The position numbers were made by a program, and so were the translations under genes. A DNA stretch of 64,000 nt from an uncultured Ruegeria sp. (lineage in GTDB: Bacteria; Pseudomonadota; Alphaproteobacteria; Rhodobacterales; Rhodobacteraceae), in NCBI RefSeq assembly GCF_947497005.1, contig NZ_CANMFF010000002.1:124001-188000 (forward strand). The letters are read 5' to 3'. The notes below the pieces were generated by a model that did not search any database, was not told the origin of the DNA, and saw only the letters and a program-made list of their open reading frames with translations. Shown here piece by piece: positions 16,706 to 25,525 of the stretch (position 1 is its first letter; every line of letters starts with the position of its first letter).

Positions 16706-17030
16706 ATAAAAATCCTTTACAGCCCGGAGCATTGGCCCTGGGACAGGTCATGAAGGGTCGCGCGGGGGCGACCAGCAGGGGTTGTGCGAGACCTCGGGAC
16801 GTACAGGCGTATCCTGCGCTATCCGGCCGTCGCGTCAAGAACCCTGCGTGATGGGGAACTGTGAAATGGATCGGGCGCTGTGGGGCGGAAGAGGTCCGCT
16901 CAGGCTCACGCAGCAGCGCTTTGGTTGGTGGCACATGAGGGCTGTAACGAGAAATGTCAAGCGCGGGTATGACGCCGGAGGGCTTGCCGAGGCGAAAATG
17001 ACACTTGGCTGGGTCGCAGATCGCTGTTTG
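16706..17030. other. Intergenic region, 5' side of the helicase gene
   Basis: About 325 bases without a credible gene. It holds the upstream region of the helicase and the 3' side of the HxlR-like gene. A small GGTCGC/GCGACC hairpin (16756-16773) lies in the helicase leader. I see no RNA gene or repeat. Confidence 0.5.
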
Positions 17031-17567
17031 TTACAGCATCAGGTCAACTGCCCTGTTGATCTCAAAACCGGTATTGACTGCATTATAAGTTGGAAATGCC
17101 ATCCGTCCGGTCGTATCAATGTCGCGACGGATCCAGTCTTGTGCTTCCAACTGGTGCAGTGATGAAGATAACGCCCGATCCGTGATGACAGCCAGGCCTG
17201 ATCTGATGGTCGAAAACCGACGAGGCTTGCCAGTCAAAGCCAGAACCGGCACGGTCCATGATTTCCGTAGAAGTCCGGTATCTATCTCACTACCGGCGGC
17301 AGTGACTATCTTGCTTGCGATTGCAGCAGCCTTGACCCCGTTAGTAGTCAGTCGGAATTCCGGGCGCAGAGGATGCCCGTGACCAGGATTTTTCTCGATC
17401 AGACCAAGTGCGACAAGATGGGCAAGACTGGCTGTGAACGCTGTTCGGCTTGCATTGGTGGCTGACAAGAGTGGGGCTTGTCGGCCCGGAACCCCGTCGA
17501 GCAGCAGGGCGAGTATATTCAGTGACCATGCCCGCGAGGTCAGCTTGACAAGTGTATTTATGTCCAT
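17031..17567 (-). CDS. HxlR-type regulator with two winged-helix units
   Basis: 178 aa made of two winged-helix repeats. The first covers about residues 9-85 (SRAWSLNILALLLDG...SRTAFTASLAHLVALGLIEKN...RPEFRLTTNGVKA). The second covers about 98-172 (LLRKSWTVPVLALTGKPRRFSTIRSGLAVITDRALSSSLHQLEAQDWIRRDI). Both follow the HxlR pattern KW-x-LxIL...FxxLR...L-x-xL-x-xLE-x-xGLI. No obvious Cys sensor is visible. It is divergent from a VOC gene, with a 13-bp palindrome in the 39-base gap, so local control of both genes is likely. Confidence 0.82.
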   Translation of the reverse strand: MDINTLVKLTSRAWSLNILALLLDGVPGRQAPLLSATNASRTAFTASLAHLVALGLIEKNPGHGHPLRPEFRLTTNGVKAAAIASKIVTAAGSEIDTGLLRKSWTVPVLALTGKPRRFSTIRSGLAVITDRALSSSLHQLEAQDWIRRDIDTTGRMAFPTYNAVNTGFEINRAVDLML

Positions 17568-17571
17568 AAAG

Positions 17572-17584
17572 TATAGTAACTATA
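17572..17584. promoter_or_regulatory. Palindromic operator between hxlR-like and VOC genes
   Basis: TATAGT-A-ACTATA is a perfect 13-bp palindrome in the 39-base gap between two divergent start codons. AT-rich palindromes of this TAGT/ACTA type are typical binding sites of HxlR-family repressors, so autoregulation is inferred. Confidence 0.55.
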
Positions 17585-17606
17585 ATTATGAAAAAAGGAA
17601 AGTTCT

Positions 17607-17984
17607 ATGCCGCTCGTTTCATTGAAAAACACCATCACGCTTGCGATGTCCGTTCAGGACCGACACGCCAGCGCGGATTGGTATGCCGCCAAACTTGGGT
17701 TTGAACTTGTTCATCACATCGACGAAGCAGGATGGAGCGAAATGCGGACCAACGTCGACGGAGTCACTTTGGGACTGGGCGAGCAGGCCGAAGCTTCGCC
17801 AGGCAATTGCGTGCCTGTATTCGAAGTCGCGGACATTGTGGACGCGCGTGGTAAATTGGAAGCTGCTGGAGTAAAATTTGATGGTGAAACCGATACGATT
17901 GAGGGGATGGTCAGTACGGCGACCTTTTATGATCCGGATATGAATGCGCTGATGTTGGCGCAGGATTTGACGGGCCAGGCTTAA
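17607..17984 (+). CDS. VOC (glyoxalase/bleomycin-resistance fold) protein
   Basis: 125 aa, one vicinal-oxygen-chelate domain: a betaalphabeta start (ITLAMSVQDRHASADWYAAKLGFELV), a central EMRTNVDGVTLGLG, and a C-terminal VSTATFYDPDMNALMLAQ. The conserved FxDPDGN-like ending (FYDPDMN) is typical of the superfamily. Substrate unknown: it may be a detoxification enzyme or a binding protein. It has AAAGGAAAG as RBS and is divergent from the HxlR-type regulator that probably controls it. Confidence 0.85.
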   Translation: MPLVSLKNTITLAMSVQDRHASADWYAAKLGFELVHHIDEAGWSEMRTNVDGVTLGLGEQAEASPGNCVPVFEVADIVDARGKLEAAGVKFDGETDTIEGMVSTATFYDPDMNALMLAQDLTGQA

Positions 17985-18104
17985 GACGGTTGGAAACCAA
18001 AAATTAATCCTACCGTTCGCTCTCTGTTGCGTTGGTGTTGCACAACTTATTGACTTTGCGAACTTAATTGTCTATCGATCATGTCATGCTAGAAGAGGTG
18101 GGTG

Positions 18105-18135
18105 ACGGCCCCGAGGTGATCCGGAGGCCGTTTTT
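18105..18135 (+). terminator. Stem-loop with T-run ahead of the GTA remnant
   Basis: ACGGCC (18105-18110) pairs with GGCCGT (18126-18131), extended inward by CC/GG, followed by five T. It could end the VOC transcript or act as a leader terminator for the GTA genes that start at 18183. Confidence 0.55.
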
Positions 18136-18182
18136 CGTTTCTCTCGTGCGGAGAAAACTCACGCATGAGGTCACAGGCAAAC

Positions 18183-18515
18183 ATGACTTTGATAACCCCG
18201 GAAGAGCGGATTTCCCAGACGGCTGATTTGTTGCAGTCGCTTGAGAGGTCCATTCGCGATCTGCGGCAAGCGGCGGAAGACCTGCGCAAACAGATCGGTG
18301 CCGGGGAGGATGCAGATCTTGCTGGTTCAGCCAAGCAACTCGGGCAGTTAGAGGGGCTGATCCGAAGTTGTCAGAAAGTGGAGACAAGCTTTGTCGAACA
18401 ACATCACAGACAAGCCGGAATTGCCCAAGGAGGGTACGCGCTCGACCTTGACCGAGCTCGGTTTGAAGTCGGGTGCAGGCTGGCTCGCCTCCGCACCTGC
18501 TGCGGTGCAAAATAG
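18183..18515 (+). CDS. GTA g1-like protein (small-terminase position)
   Basis: 110 aa. It sits where ORFg1, the small terminase of RcGTA, is found, directly ahead of the TerL sequence. The N-terminal half is a long charged helix (ERISQTADLLQSLERSIRDLRQAAEDLRKQIG), followed by the AGIAQGGYALDLDRARFEVGCRLARLRTCCGA tail. It appears complete. An in-frame ATG at 18165 is an alternative start. The 3' end overlaps the TTG-started chimera by 125 bases. Family assignment rests on position and general character; function as a small terminase is inferred. Confidence 0.68.
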   Translation: MTLITPEERISQTADLLQSLERSIRDLRQAAEDLRKQIGAGEDADLAGSAKQLGQLEGLIRSCQKVETSFVEQHHRQAGIAQGGYALDLDRARFEVGCRLARLRTCCGAK

Positions 18516-20907
18516 ATTTCTGAGTGAGATTGGGGAGGGAGGGCTGTGTGCCCTCCCTTTCCTGTTTGAGTTCTGGGCACTACCGCATCAATTGCCGCCC
18601 GAGGAAGGCTGGCGATCCTGGGTGATCATGGGCGGGCGTGGCGCGGGGAAAACCCGGGCAGGGGCGGAATGGGTGCGGTCGATGGTCGAGGGGTCGATGC
18701 CGTTGGATCGGGGAGAGGCCAGTCGCGTGGCGCTGGTCGGTGAGACCTTTGATCAGGTACGCGATGTGATGATCTTTGGCGATAGCGGGATATTGCAATG
18801 CTCGCCGCCAGATCGTCGACCTTCATGGAAGGCTTCTGAACGCAAGTTGATCTGGCCCAATGGGGCTGAGGCGCAGGCGTTTTCGGCGCATGATCCTGAG
18901 GGGCTGCGCGGCCCTCAGTTCGACGCGGCCTGGGTGGATGAACTGGGCTGCGCTGCAATTGACAAAGGCACGAACCAGCCGAACAAGTTTCTGGATCCAA
19001 AATCATCTGAATCACTTCTACCGGCTTATTCGAACGGGTTGCGGGATGATTTCATTCAGGTTCAGTACCTGACGGCGACCCTTGGATATTGGAGCGACCC
19101 AAACGTCAATCCGGTATCGAACATTTACGGTGCGCCGATGTTGGATTTGGCGAACGCCTATGTCTGGGCATGGGATACTCGTCCGTTTCCGACTTTTCCC
19201 AATCTGCAAAGTCAGTGGGACGATGGTGAAAACTATTCACGGGGGCACTGGTTGAACGGTCGGTCCGGATCGCGCACGCTTGCATCCGTGGTGACAGAAA
19301 TCTGCCATGGGGCAGGCGTGACCGAAATTGATGTTTCCGGCCTCTATGGTGTGGTCCGCGGGTATGTGATCGAAGATGTGATAAACGCGCGTTCCGCCTT
19401 GCAGCCGTTGATGCTGCGCTATGGGTTTGATGCGATTGAACGGGACGCAGTGTTGCGGTTTCAGATGCGCGACGGGTACGGTGCGGTTGTATTGAATCCC
19501 GACCATCTGGCCGTTAGCGGCGATGTGGAGGGTACGGTTGAGCATCGACGCGAAGCCGAGGCCGAGATGACCGGGCGCGTTCGACTGCGCTTTGTTCAGT
19601 CGGATGCGGATCACGATCTTGTCGCGGAAGAGGCGGTACTGCCTCAGGACAGAACCCATTCGGTGTCGGTGAATGAAATGCCACTGTCCATGACACGCAC
19701 CGAAGGGCGGCAGACCGCCGAACGCTGGCTAAGCGAAGCCAGAGTGTCCCGCGATACGGTTCGGTTTGCCCTGCCACCATCCCAAATGCACTTAGGAGCG
19801 GGAGATCTGGTGCGGTTGTCTGAAGTCGAAACCGGGCCTGTCTATCGGATTGATCGATTGGAATCCGCAGATCTGCAACTGGTCGAAGCGGTTCGGATCG
19901 AACAGGGCGTGTACAAGGCGTCCGAGTTGAACGACGACCCGGCAACGATCAAACCGTATGCAGCGCCTGTTCCTGTGTTACCGGTCTTTCTGGATTTACC
20001 GTTGATTACTGGGGCCGAAGCTCCTCACGCGCCTTTTTTGGCGGTAACTGCCGATCCATGGCCGGGCGCCGCGACTGTCTATTCCTCGTCCAGCGATGAC
20101 GGTTATGTCCTGAGTGATGTAGTCAGCGGGCGGGCGATTCTTGGCGTCACCGAGACACCGCTTAGACGCGCAAGTACCGGCGTCTGGGATGAGGGCCCGG
20201 CATTGAAGGTCAGACTGCTTGCCGGCCAATTGGAATCACGCCCGCGCGGTTCAGTGTTGAACGGCGTTAATCTGGCCGCAATCGGTGATGGTACACCCAA
20301 TAACTGGGAGGTCATTCAATTTTCCAACGCCATGCTTGAGGCGCCGGGTGTTTATTCCTTGTCCGGTCGGCTCAGGGGCCAATTGGGATCGGATGCTCTG
20401 ATGCCTGATGTCTGGCCGGACGGATCGATATTCGTTTTGCTGAATGACAACCTGCAACAGATCAGTTTGTTGCGAAATGAGAGGCGTCTGGCCAAACATT
20501 ACCGCATTGGGCCTGCAACCCGCGGTTATGATGATCCGTCCTACCAATACCTGATCGCGTCGTTTGAGGGCAACGGTTTACGCCCGTACGCTCCGGTACA
20601 TCTGAGGCTTCGGCCCGGTACGACTGGGGATGAACTCACTTGGGTTCGACGTGCCCGAACAGACGCAGATGACTGGTCCGGGCTGGAAATTCCCTTGGGC
20701 GAAGAAAGTGAATCATATCTGGTGCGTGTCGTTGCAGGTGGTACCCTTCTGCGTGAAGAGATGACATCCGAACCAAGGTGGACCTATTCGGCAGCCCTGA
20801 AGGCGGCAGATGGTCTGACCGGAGCCTATGAGGTCGAGGTGGCTCAGGTTTCAGCTGTTTACGGACCGGGCGCTTGGTCCCGTCTGGTGGTTGGGCAAGC
20901 TGCCTGA
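18391..20907 (+). pseudogene. In-frame chimera: GTA large terminase N-half joined to tail protein g15 C-half
   Basis: 838 codons with no stop. Residues about 1-186 are the GTA large-terminase ATPase: Walker A GGRGAGKT at 81-88, RVALVGETFDQVRDVM, SAHDPEGLRGPQFDAAWVDEL with Walker B at about 177-185. From about 187 (CAAIDKGTNQPNKFLDPKSSES) the sequence is instead the C-terminal half of g15, the large GTA tail (TIM-barrel-like) protein, continuing for about 650 residues to its end. The TerL nuclease domain, g3-g14 and the g15 N-terminus are absent. The junction is near 18937-18951. TTG 18391 has GGAG upstream. The simplest reading is an internal deletion of the GTA cluster; the product cannot be a working terminase. 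Confidence 0.85.
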
Positions 20908-21203
20908 TGCGACCGGTTCTTCACGGGGATGTCAGTGCTGCGGCGCGCGCGTTACTGGCCGTGCCGCAGCAAGACAGGGAACCATTGTGTATCCGTATGA
21001 TCTACGAAGCGGAACTCGCCGACAGATTTTTGGAACGCACAGGCAAACTCCACCGGGTTTACGGCAACGGCTCACTCATGGCCGTTGCCCGAAACAGGGT
21101 CTTGGCCGATGAGCCGGGGTTTGACGATCTGCAATATTGTCAGTGTTTCGAGACGGTTCTGCATCAAATTGTAAGGTTTTTGGCTACCCGGACGCGCAGC
21201 TGA
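20907..21203 (+). CDS. DUF7742-like small conserved protein
   Basis: 98 aa: MRPVLHGDVSAAARALLAVPQQDREPLCIRMIYEAELADRFLERTG...LQYCQCFETVLHQIVRFL. The ATG overlaps the TGA of the chimera (TGATG), so translation is coupled to it. I link it to a short roseobacter family that tends to follow g15, from memory; function unknown. No signal peptide or TM segment is visible. Its last 20 bases overlap the convergent DksA-like gene. It appears intact although the GTA genes upstream are lost. Confidence 0.7.
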   Translation: MRPVLHGDVSAAARALLAVPQQDREPLCIRMIYEAELADRFLERTGKLHRVYGNGSLMAVARNRVLADEPGFDDLQYCQCFETVLHQIVRFLATRTRS

Positions 21204-21579
21204 CGCATTTGCTGGCGGCCAGATCGAGATTCAACCGCCCGTCCGGAATGCGTTCGCCGCAGTCTTCGCAATATCCGAATTCGCCCTCGTCCAGCCGTGT
21301 TAATGCGGCCTGAAGGCGGCGGGTTTCCGTATCGCGATTGGCCTGCTGCGCCTTGGCCATGGCCTGGTTTTGCAGCGCATCCATACGGCTCAGCCTGCCA
21401 ACGGCCTGTTGATCCAGTTCGACGATGGCCTGAGCCTGCTGACCTGACGCTGACAATTCCTCCAGTTCCGCCAGTCGCTCGCGAATTCGTGTCCGAAAAT
21501 ATATGCGTTCTGACTCATTCATTTTCGTTGCATCACCGATCATGGGTTTGCGTTTGGTCTTTTTGTCACTAAATGGCAT
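21184..21579 (-). CDS. TraR/DksA-family C4 zinc-finger protein
   Basis: 131 aa. A coiled-coil N-terminal half (RIRERLAELEELSASGQQAQAIVELDQQAVGRLSRMDALQNQAMAKAQQ) is followed by LDEGEFGYCEDCGERIPDGRLNLDLAASKCVSCA, with four Cys (CxxC...CxxC) for zinc. DksA-like proteins enter the RNA polymerase secondary channel; this is a shorter TraR-like variant whose role is unknown. Starts at 21543 or 21522 are also possible, since no strong RBS decides it. The 3' end overlaps the DUF7742-like gene by 20 bases. Confidence 0.87.
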   Translation of the reverse strand: MPFSDKKTKRKPMIGDATKMNESERIYFRTRIRERLAELEELSASGQQAQAIVELDQQAVGRLSRMDALQNQAMAKAQQANRDTETRRLQAALTRLDEGEFGYCEDCGERIPDGRLNLDLAASKCVSCASG

Positions 21580-21606
21580 TCTAAGCGCAGCAAAGGATCA
21601 AAAGCT

Positions 21607-22416
21607 ATGTTCGAAAAGCGCAGCCATGTGACACCGGTCGATCCGGTCTGGACCCGTATTACATCCGAGGCCCACGCGGCCGTCGAGAATGAGCCCCTCA
21701 TGGGTGGGCTCGTGCACGCCTGTATTCTACATCACCGCAGCCTCGAACGTGCCCTGTCATATCGAGTGGCGGCCAAACTGTGTTCGAACGAAATGTCGAT
21801 GATGGTCCTGCGTGAGATCGTAGATGAGGCCTATGCCGATGATCCGGGTTTGCTCGAGGCTGCCCGCGCGGACCTTATGGCCGTGTACGAACGTGATCCG
21901 GCCTGCCATCGGTTGTTGCAGCCGATCTTGTATTTCAAGGGTTATCAGGCGATGCAGGCGTATCGCGTGGCTCATTGGTTGTGGCGCAAAGGGCGTCACG
22001 ATCTGGCGTATTTCTTCCAGATGCGCTCGTCCGAGATTTTCGGGATCGACATCCATCCGGCTGCGAAGATCGGCAAAGGCATCATGATCGACCATGCCCA
22101 TTCCATCGTGATTGGCGAGACAGCAGTGGTGGGCGACAATGTGTCGATGCTGCACTCCGTGACACTGGGCGGCACCGGCAAGGAAGAGGAACAGCGTCAT
22201 CCTACAATCGGAAATGGCGTGCTGATCGGCGCCGGGGCTAAGGTCCTGGGCAATATCGAAGTTGGTCATTGCAGCCGCATCGCCGCCGGGTCCGTGGTTC
22301 TGCAAGAAGTGCCACCCTGCAAGACCGTGGCCGGTATCCCAGCCAAGATCGTGGGTGAGGCCGGGTGCGACCAGCCGTCGATCTCGATGGATCATATGCT
22401 GGGCAAAGATCAGTAA
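21607..22416 (+). CDS. cysE: Serine O-acetyltransferase
   Basis: 269 aa, the family's usual length. It acetylates serine with acetyl-CoA as the first step of cysteine synthesis. The N-terminal helical domain (VWTRITSEAHAAVENEPLMGGLVHACILHHRSLERALSYRVAAKL) is followed by a left-handed beta-helix with hexapeptide repeats: IDIHPAAKIGKGIMIDHAHSIVIGETAVVGDNVSMLHSVTLGGTGK...HPTIGNGVLIGAGAKVLGNIEVG. The RBS is AAGGA upstream of the ATG. The C-terminal tail after PAKIVG may bind CysK. Confidence 0.96.
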   Translation: MFEKRSHVTPVDPVWTRITSEAHAAVENEPLMGGLVHACILHHRSLERALSYRVAAKLCSNEMSMMVLREIVDEAYADDPGLLEAARADLMAVYERDPACHRLLQPILYFKGYQAMQAYRVAHWLWRKGRHDLAYFFQMRSSEIFGIDIHPAAKIGKGIMIDHAHSIVIGETAVVGDNVSMLHSVTLGGTGKEEEQRHPTIGNGVLIGAGAKVLGNIEVGHCSRIAAGSVVLQEVPPCKTVAGIPAKIVGEAGCDQPSISMDHMLGKDQ

Positions 22417-22423
22417 ACAAAAT

Positions 22424-22666
22424 TCAGTTCGAACGGTTGGTGCGCTGCTCCAACCGCTTGCGCCGCCGTTCTTCCCGTTTTTGTTTCCGCAATTCTCTGC
22501 GCTGCGTTTGTTCGGCTTTTTGCCGGGCAATCACGGCTGGATCATTCGATTTGAACTTCGAATGCTCGCCTGGATAGCTGTTGGGCTTTGCGAAAGTCGC
22601 GTCTGGTGCAGTCCCTGCCAGAAGAGCCAGGACAATCAGGCTTTGAATAAGGGTTTTCGAAAACAT
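22424..22666 (-). CDS. Small secreted basic protein of unknown function
   Basis: 80 aa. The start at 22666 gives a Sec signal peptide (MFSKTLIQSLIVLALLAGTAPDATFA) and has AAGAAGG nine bases upstream. The mature part is short and very basic, with an Arg/Lys/Gln-rich helix (IARQKAEQTQRRELRKQKREERRRKRLEQR). I do not recognise the family. The RBS lies in the 3' arm of a 10-bp perfect stem (22671-22702), suggesting translational control. Its 3' end closes on cysE with a gap of seven bases. Confidence 0.65.
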   Translation of the reverse strand: MFSKTLIQSLIVLALLAGTAPDATFAKPNSYPGEHSKFKSNDPAVIARQKAEQTQRRELRKQKREERRRKRLEQRTNRSN

Positions 22667-22670
22667 CGCG

Positions 22671-22702
22671 CACCTTCTTTCTGCATCTATTAAAAGAAGG
22701 TG
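22671..22702 (-). promoter_or_regulatory. Hairpin covering the RBS of the small secreted protein
   Basis: CACCTTCTTT and AAAGAAGGTG form a perfect 10-bp stem with a 12-base loop. In the minus-strand RNA the 3' arm contains the AAGAAGG ribosome binding site and ends four bases before the ATG, so folding would hide it. Confidence 0.6.
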
Positions 22703-22772
22703 GGGTATCTTGATATGCGGTACAATCGCTGCCCCGATCACGCGGGCTCAATTCGGTGCTAAGAAATGAGAT

Positions 22773-22805
22773 TGCCCTCGCCAAGGGTATTTTGAGGCGA
22801 GGGCA
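22773..22805 (-). terminator. Stem-loop after pdhC
   Basis: TGCCCTCGCC (22773-22782) pairs with GGCGAGGGCA (22796-22805). It lies 13 bases past the pdhC stop on the minus strand. The T-run is poor, so termination may be weak. Confidence 0.55.
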
Positions 22806-22817
22806 TGTTTGAAGACC

Positions 22818-24125
22818 TCAGGCCAGCATGACCATCGGGTTTTCCAGATTGTCGACGATAGCCTTGAGCAGTTCTGCCCCCAGTGCACCGTCGATGACGC
22901 GGTGATCGACAGACATGGTGACGGACATCACGGTTGCCACTGTCAACTCACCATCATCCCCAACAACCGGTTTCTTGACGCCTGTACCCACAGCCAGAAT
23001 TCCGGCATGAGGCGGGTTCACAATGGCGTCAAAGTTGTCGATGCCGAACATACCCAGGTTCGAGATGGCAAAGGTGCCACCCTGGTATTCATGCGGCGCC
23101 AGCTTGCGGTCGCGTGCGCGGGCGGCAAGGTCTTTCATCTCGGTTGAAAGAGCTGACAGAGACTTCATGTCGGCGTCCTGCAGGACCGGGGTAAACAGAC
23201 CGCCCTCAATAGCGACCGCGACGGCTACGTCCGAAGGTTTCAGTTGCAGCACCCGATCGCCGGCCCAGACTGCGTTGCAGGCCGGAACCTGCTGCAACGC
23301 GTTGGCGACGGCCTTGATGATGAAGTCGTTGACGCTCAGCTTGATGCCACGGCCTTCTAACTGCTTGTTCAGCTGGCCACGGAACTTCAGCAGCGCATCC
23401 AGCTTGATGTCGCGACGCAGATAGAAATGCGGGATGGTTTGCTTGGCTTCACCCAGACGTGCGGCAATGGTCTTGCGCATACCATCGAGCTGAATTTCTT
23501 CATACTCGCGGCCCTCATACATCCGCGCGACCATATCCGCCGACGGACCAGTGGGGGCTGCTGGTGCAGCCGCTGGAGCTGCAGCGGCAGCCGCCGGAGT
23601 TGATGCCGGTGCGGTGGCAGTCGCCCCTTCGACATCTGCTTTGACGATGCGGCCATGCGGGCCCGAGCCTGCGATCTGTGCCAGATCGAGTCCCTTCTGC
23701 GCAGCGATCCGTCGGGCCAGAGGTGAAGCAAAGATACGACCGCCATCGGCTTTTGCCGGAGCTGCCGGGGCAGAGGCGGGCGCCTCGGGCGCCGCTGGTG
23801 CGGCAGCCTCGTTGCCCGCAGCGGCTGCTGATGCAGCCGCCGGAGCAGCGGCAGGCGCGACCGAGATGTCATCAGCGCTTTCGCCATCTTCCAGCAGAAC
23901 CGCAATGGCGGTGTTGACCTTGACCCCTTCCGAGCCTTCGGGGATTAGAATCTTGCCGATGGTGCCTTCGTCAACGGCCTCGAATTCCATCGTGGCCTTG
24001 TCGGTTTCGATCTCGGCCAGCAGGTCGCCGGAGGAGACGGTGTCGCCTTCTTTGACCAGCCATTTCGCAAGCGTGCCTTCCTCCATCGTCGGTGAAAGGG
24101 CGGGCATCAGAATTTCGGTGGGCAT
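22818..24125 (-). CDS. pdhC: Pyruvate dehydrogenase E2, dihydrolipoamide acetyltransferase
   Basis: 435 aa. One lipoyl domain (1-80) carries the lipoylated Lys in [16 protein letters not shown]. An Ala/Pro linker follows, then the E1/E3-binding peripheral domain ([35 protein letters not shown]) and the acetyltransferase core, with the catalytic His in [20 protein letters not shown]. It transfers acetyl groups to CoA and forms the core of the complex. Last gene of pdhA-pdhB-pdhC, 14 bases after pdhB. Its lipoyl domain is almost identical to that of PdhB. Confidence 0.96.
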   Translation of the reverse strand: MPTEILMPALSPTMEEGTLAKWLVKEGDTVSSGDLLAEIETDKATMEFEAVDEGTIGKILIPEGSEGVKVNTAIAVLLEDGESADDISVAPAAAPAAASAAAAGNEAAAPAAPEAPASAPAAPAKADGGRIFASPLARRIAAQKGLDLAQIAGSGPHGRIVKADVEGATATAPASTPAAAAAAPAAAPAAPTGPSADMVARMYEGREYEEIQLDGMRKTIAARLGEAKQTIPHFYLRRDIKLDALLKFRGQLNKQLEGRGIKLSVNDFIIKAVANALQQVPACNAVWAGDRVLQLKPSDVAVAVAIEGGLFTPVLQDADMKSLSALSTEMKDLAARARDRKLAPHEYQGGTFAISNLGMFGIDNFDAIVNPPHAGILAVGTGVKKPVVGDDGELTVATVMSVTMSVDHRVIDGALGAELLKAIVDNLENPMVMLA

Positions 24126-24139
24126 CTGTCTGTCGCTCC

Positions 24140-25510
24140 TTACCGGTAGGTCACTTGTTTGACGGCTGCAATCACCTCGTCCGTGGTGATCAGGGCCAGC
24201 TTTTCGAGGTTCGCGGCGTACGGCATCGGAACGTCCTTGCCGGTGCAGTTGATGACCGGGGCGTCAAGGTAATCAAACGCTTCCTGCATCACGACCGAAC
24301 TGATGTAGCTGCCGACCGAGCCTTGCGGCCAGCCTTCTTCGACTGTTACCAGACGGTTGGTTTTCATCACCGAGTTGATGATCGCGCCAGTGTCCATTGG
24401 ACGAATAGTACGCAGGTCGATCACTTCGGCGCTGATGCCCTCTTCGGCCAGCTTGTCTGCGGCTTCCAGCGCGTATTGCATACCGATGCCGAAACTGACG
24501 ATGGTCACGTCCGATCCTTCGCGCCAGATGCGTGCCTTGCCCAACGGGATGGTCAGATCGTCCACTTGCGGCATGTCGAAGGACCGACCGTAGAGGATTT
24601 CGTTTTCCAGGAAGATCACCGGGTTGGGATCACGGATCGCCGATTTCAGCAGACCTTTTGCATCCGCCGCCGAATAGGGCATGACGACTTTCAGACCGGG
24701 GATCTGCATGTACCATGCAGCGTAGTCCTGGCTGTGCTGTGCTGCCACCCGGGCGGCGGCGCCGTTGGGGCCACGGAATACGATGGGGCAGCCCATCTGA
24801 CCGCCGGACATATAAAGCGTTTTGGCAGCCGAGTTGATGATGTGATCAATCGCCTGCATGGCAAAGTTGAAGGTCATGAATTCGACAATCGGTTTCAGAC
24901 CACCGAAAGCAGAACCGACGGCGATACCAGCAAAGCCATGTTCCGTGATCGGCGTGTCGATCACGCGTTTGGGGCCGAATTCGTCCAGCAGACCTTGCGA
25001 GATTTTATATGCCCCCTGATATTCGGCGACTTCTTCACCCATCAGATAGACATCTTCGTCGCCGCGCATTTCTTCGGCCATCGCGTCGCGAAGCGCTTCG
25101 CGCACGGTTTCGGATTTCATTTCCGCGTCTGCTGGCCAATCGGGCGACAGATCGACGACCGGCGCAGCAGGTGCAGCGGCAGGAGCGAGGGCCTCAATCG
25201 CCGCAGGGGCGGCCTCGGCCACCGCTGCGGCTGCAGGCGCAGCCGCAGGCAGGGCGGACGCATCTTCACCCTCTTCAACCAGCACAGCAATTGGGGTGTT
25301 CACTTTGACCCCTTCTGTGCCTTCTGCGATCAGGATCTTGCCGACGATGCCTTCATCGACAGCTTCGAATTCCATCGTCGCCTTGTCGGTTTCGATCTCG
25401 GCCATGATATCGCCCGAGGATACGGTGTCGCCTTCCTTTACCAGCCACTTGGCCAGAGTGCCCTCTTCCATCGTAGGCGAAAGGGCGGGCATGAGAATTT
25501 CGGTTGCCAT
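24140..25510 (-). CDS. pdhB: Pyruvate dehydrogenase E1 beta subunit with N-terminal lipoyl domain
   Basis: 456 aa. Residues 1-80 are a lipoyl domain (Lys in [16 protein letters not shown]), followed by an Ala-rich linker and, from about 130, the transketolase-like E1-beta domain: [82 protein letters not shown], and C-terminal [18 protein letters not shown]1-beta with its own lipoyl domain is typical of many alphaproteobacteria. It works as a heterotetramer with PdhA, whose gene is 15 bases upstream. Confidence 0.96.
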   Translation of the reverse strand: MATEILMPALSPTMEEGTLAKWLVKEGDTVSSGDIMAEIETDKATMEFEAVDEGIVGKILIAEGTEGVKVNTPIAVLVEEGEDASALPAAAPAAAAVAEAAPAAIEALAPAAAPAAPVVDLSPDWPADAEMKSETVREALRDAMAEEMRGDEDVYLMGEEVAEYQGAYKISQGLLDEFGPKRVIDTPITEHGFAGIAVGSAFGGLKPIVEFMTFNFAMQAIDHIINSAAKTLYMSGGQMGCPIVFRGPNGAAARVAAQHSQDYAAWYMQIPGLKVVMPYSAADAKGLLKSAIRDPNPVIFLENEILYGRSFDMPQVDDLTIPLGKARIWREGSDVTIVSFGIGMQYALEAADKLAEEGISAEVIDLRTIRPMDTGAIINSVMKTNRLVTVEEGWPQGSVGSYISSVVMQEAFDYLDAPVINCTGKDVPMPYAANLEKLALITTDEVIAAVKQVTYR

Positions 25511-25525
25511 GTCTTATTCGTCCTC

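Noticed and set aside
18391..20907. The terminase-tail fusion as a genuine functional single gene family
   Set aside because: The TerL nuclease domain and portal, capsid and tail genes are missing, and both halves match separate RcGTA genes, so deletion explains it better.
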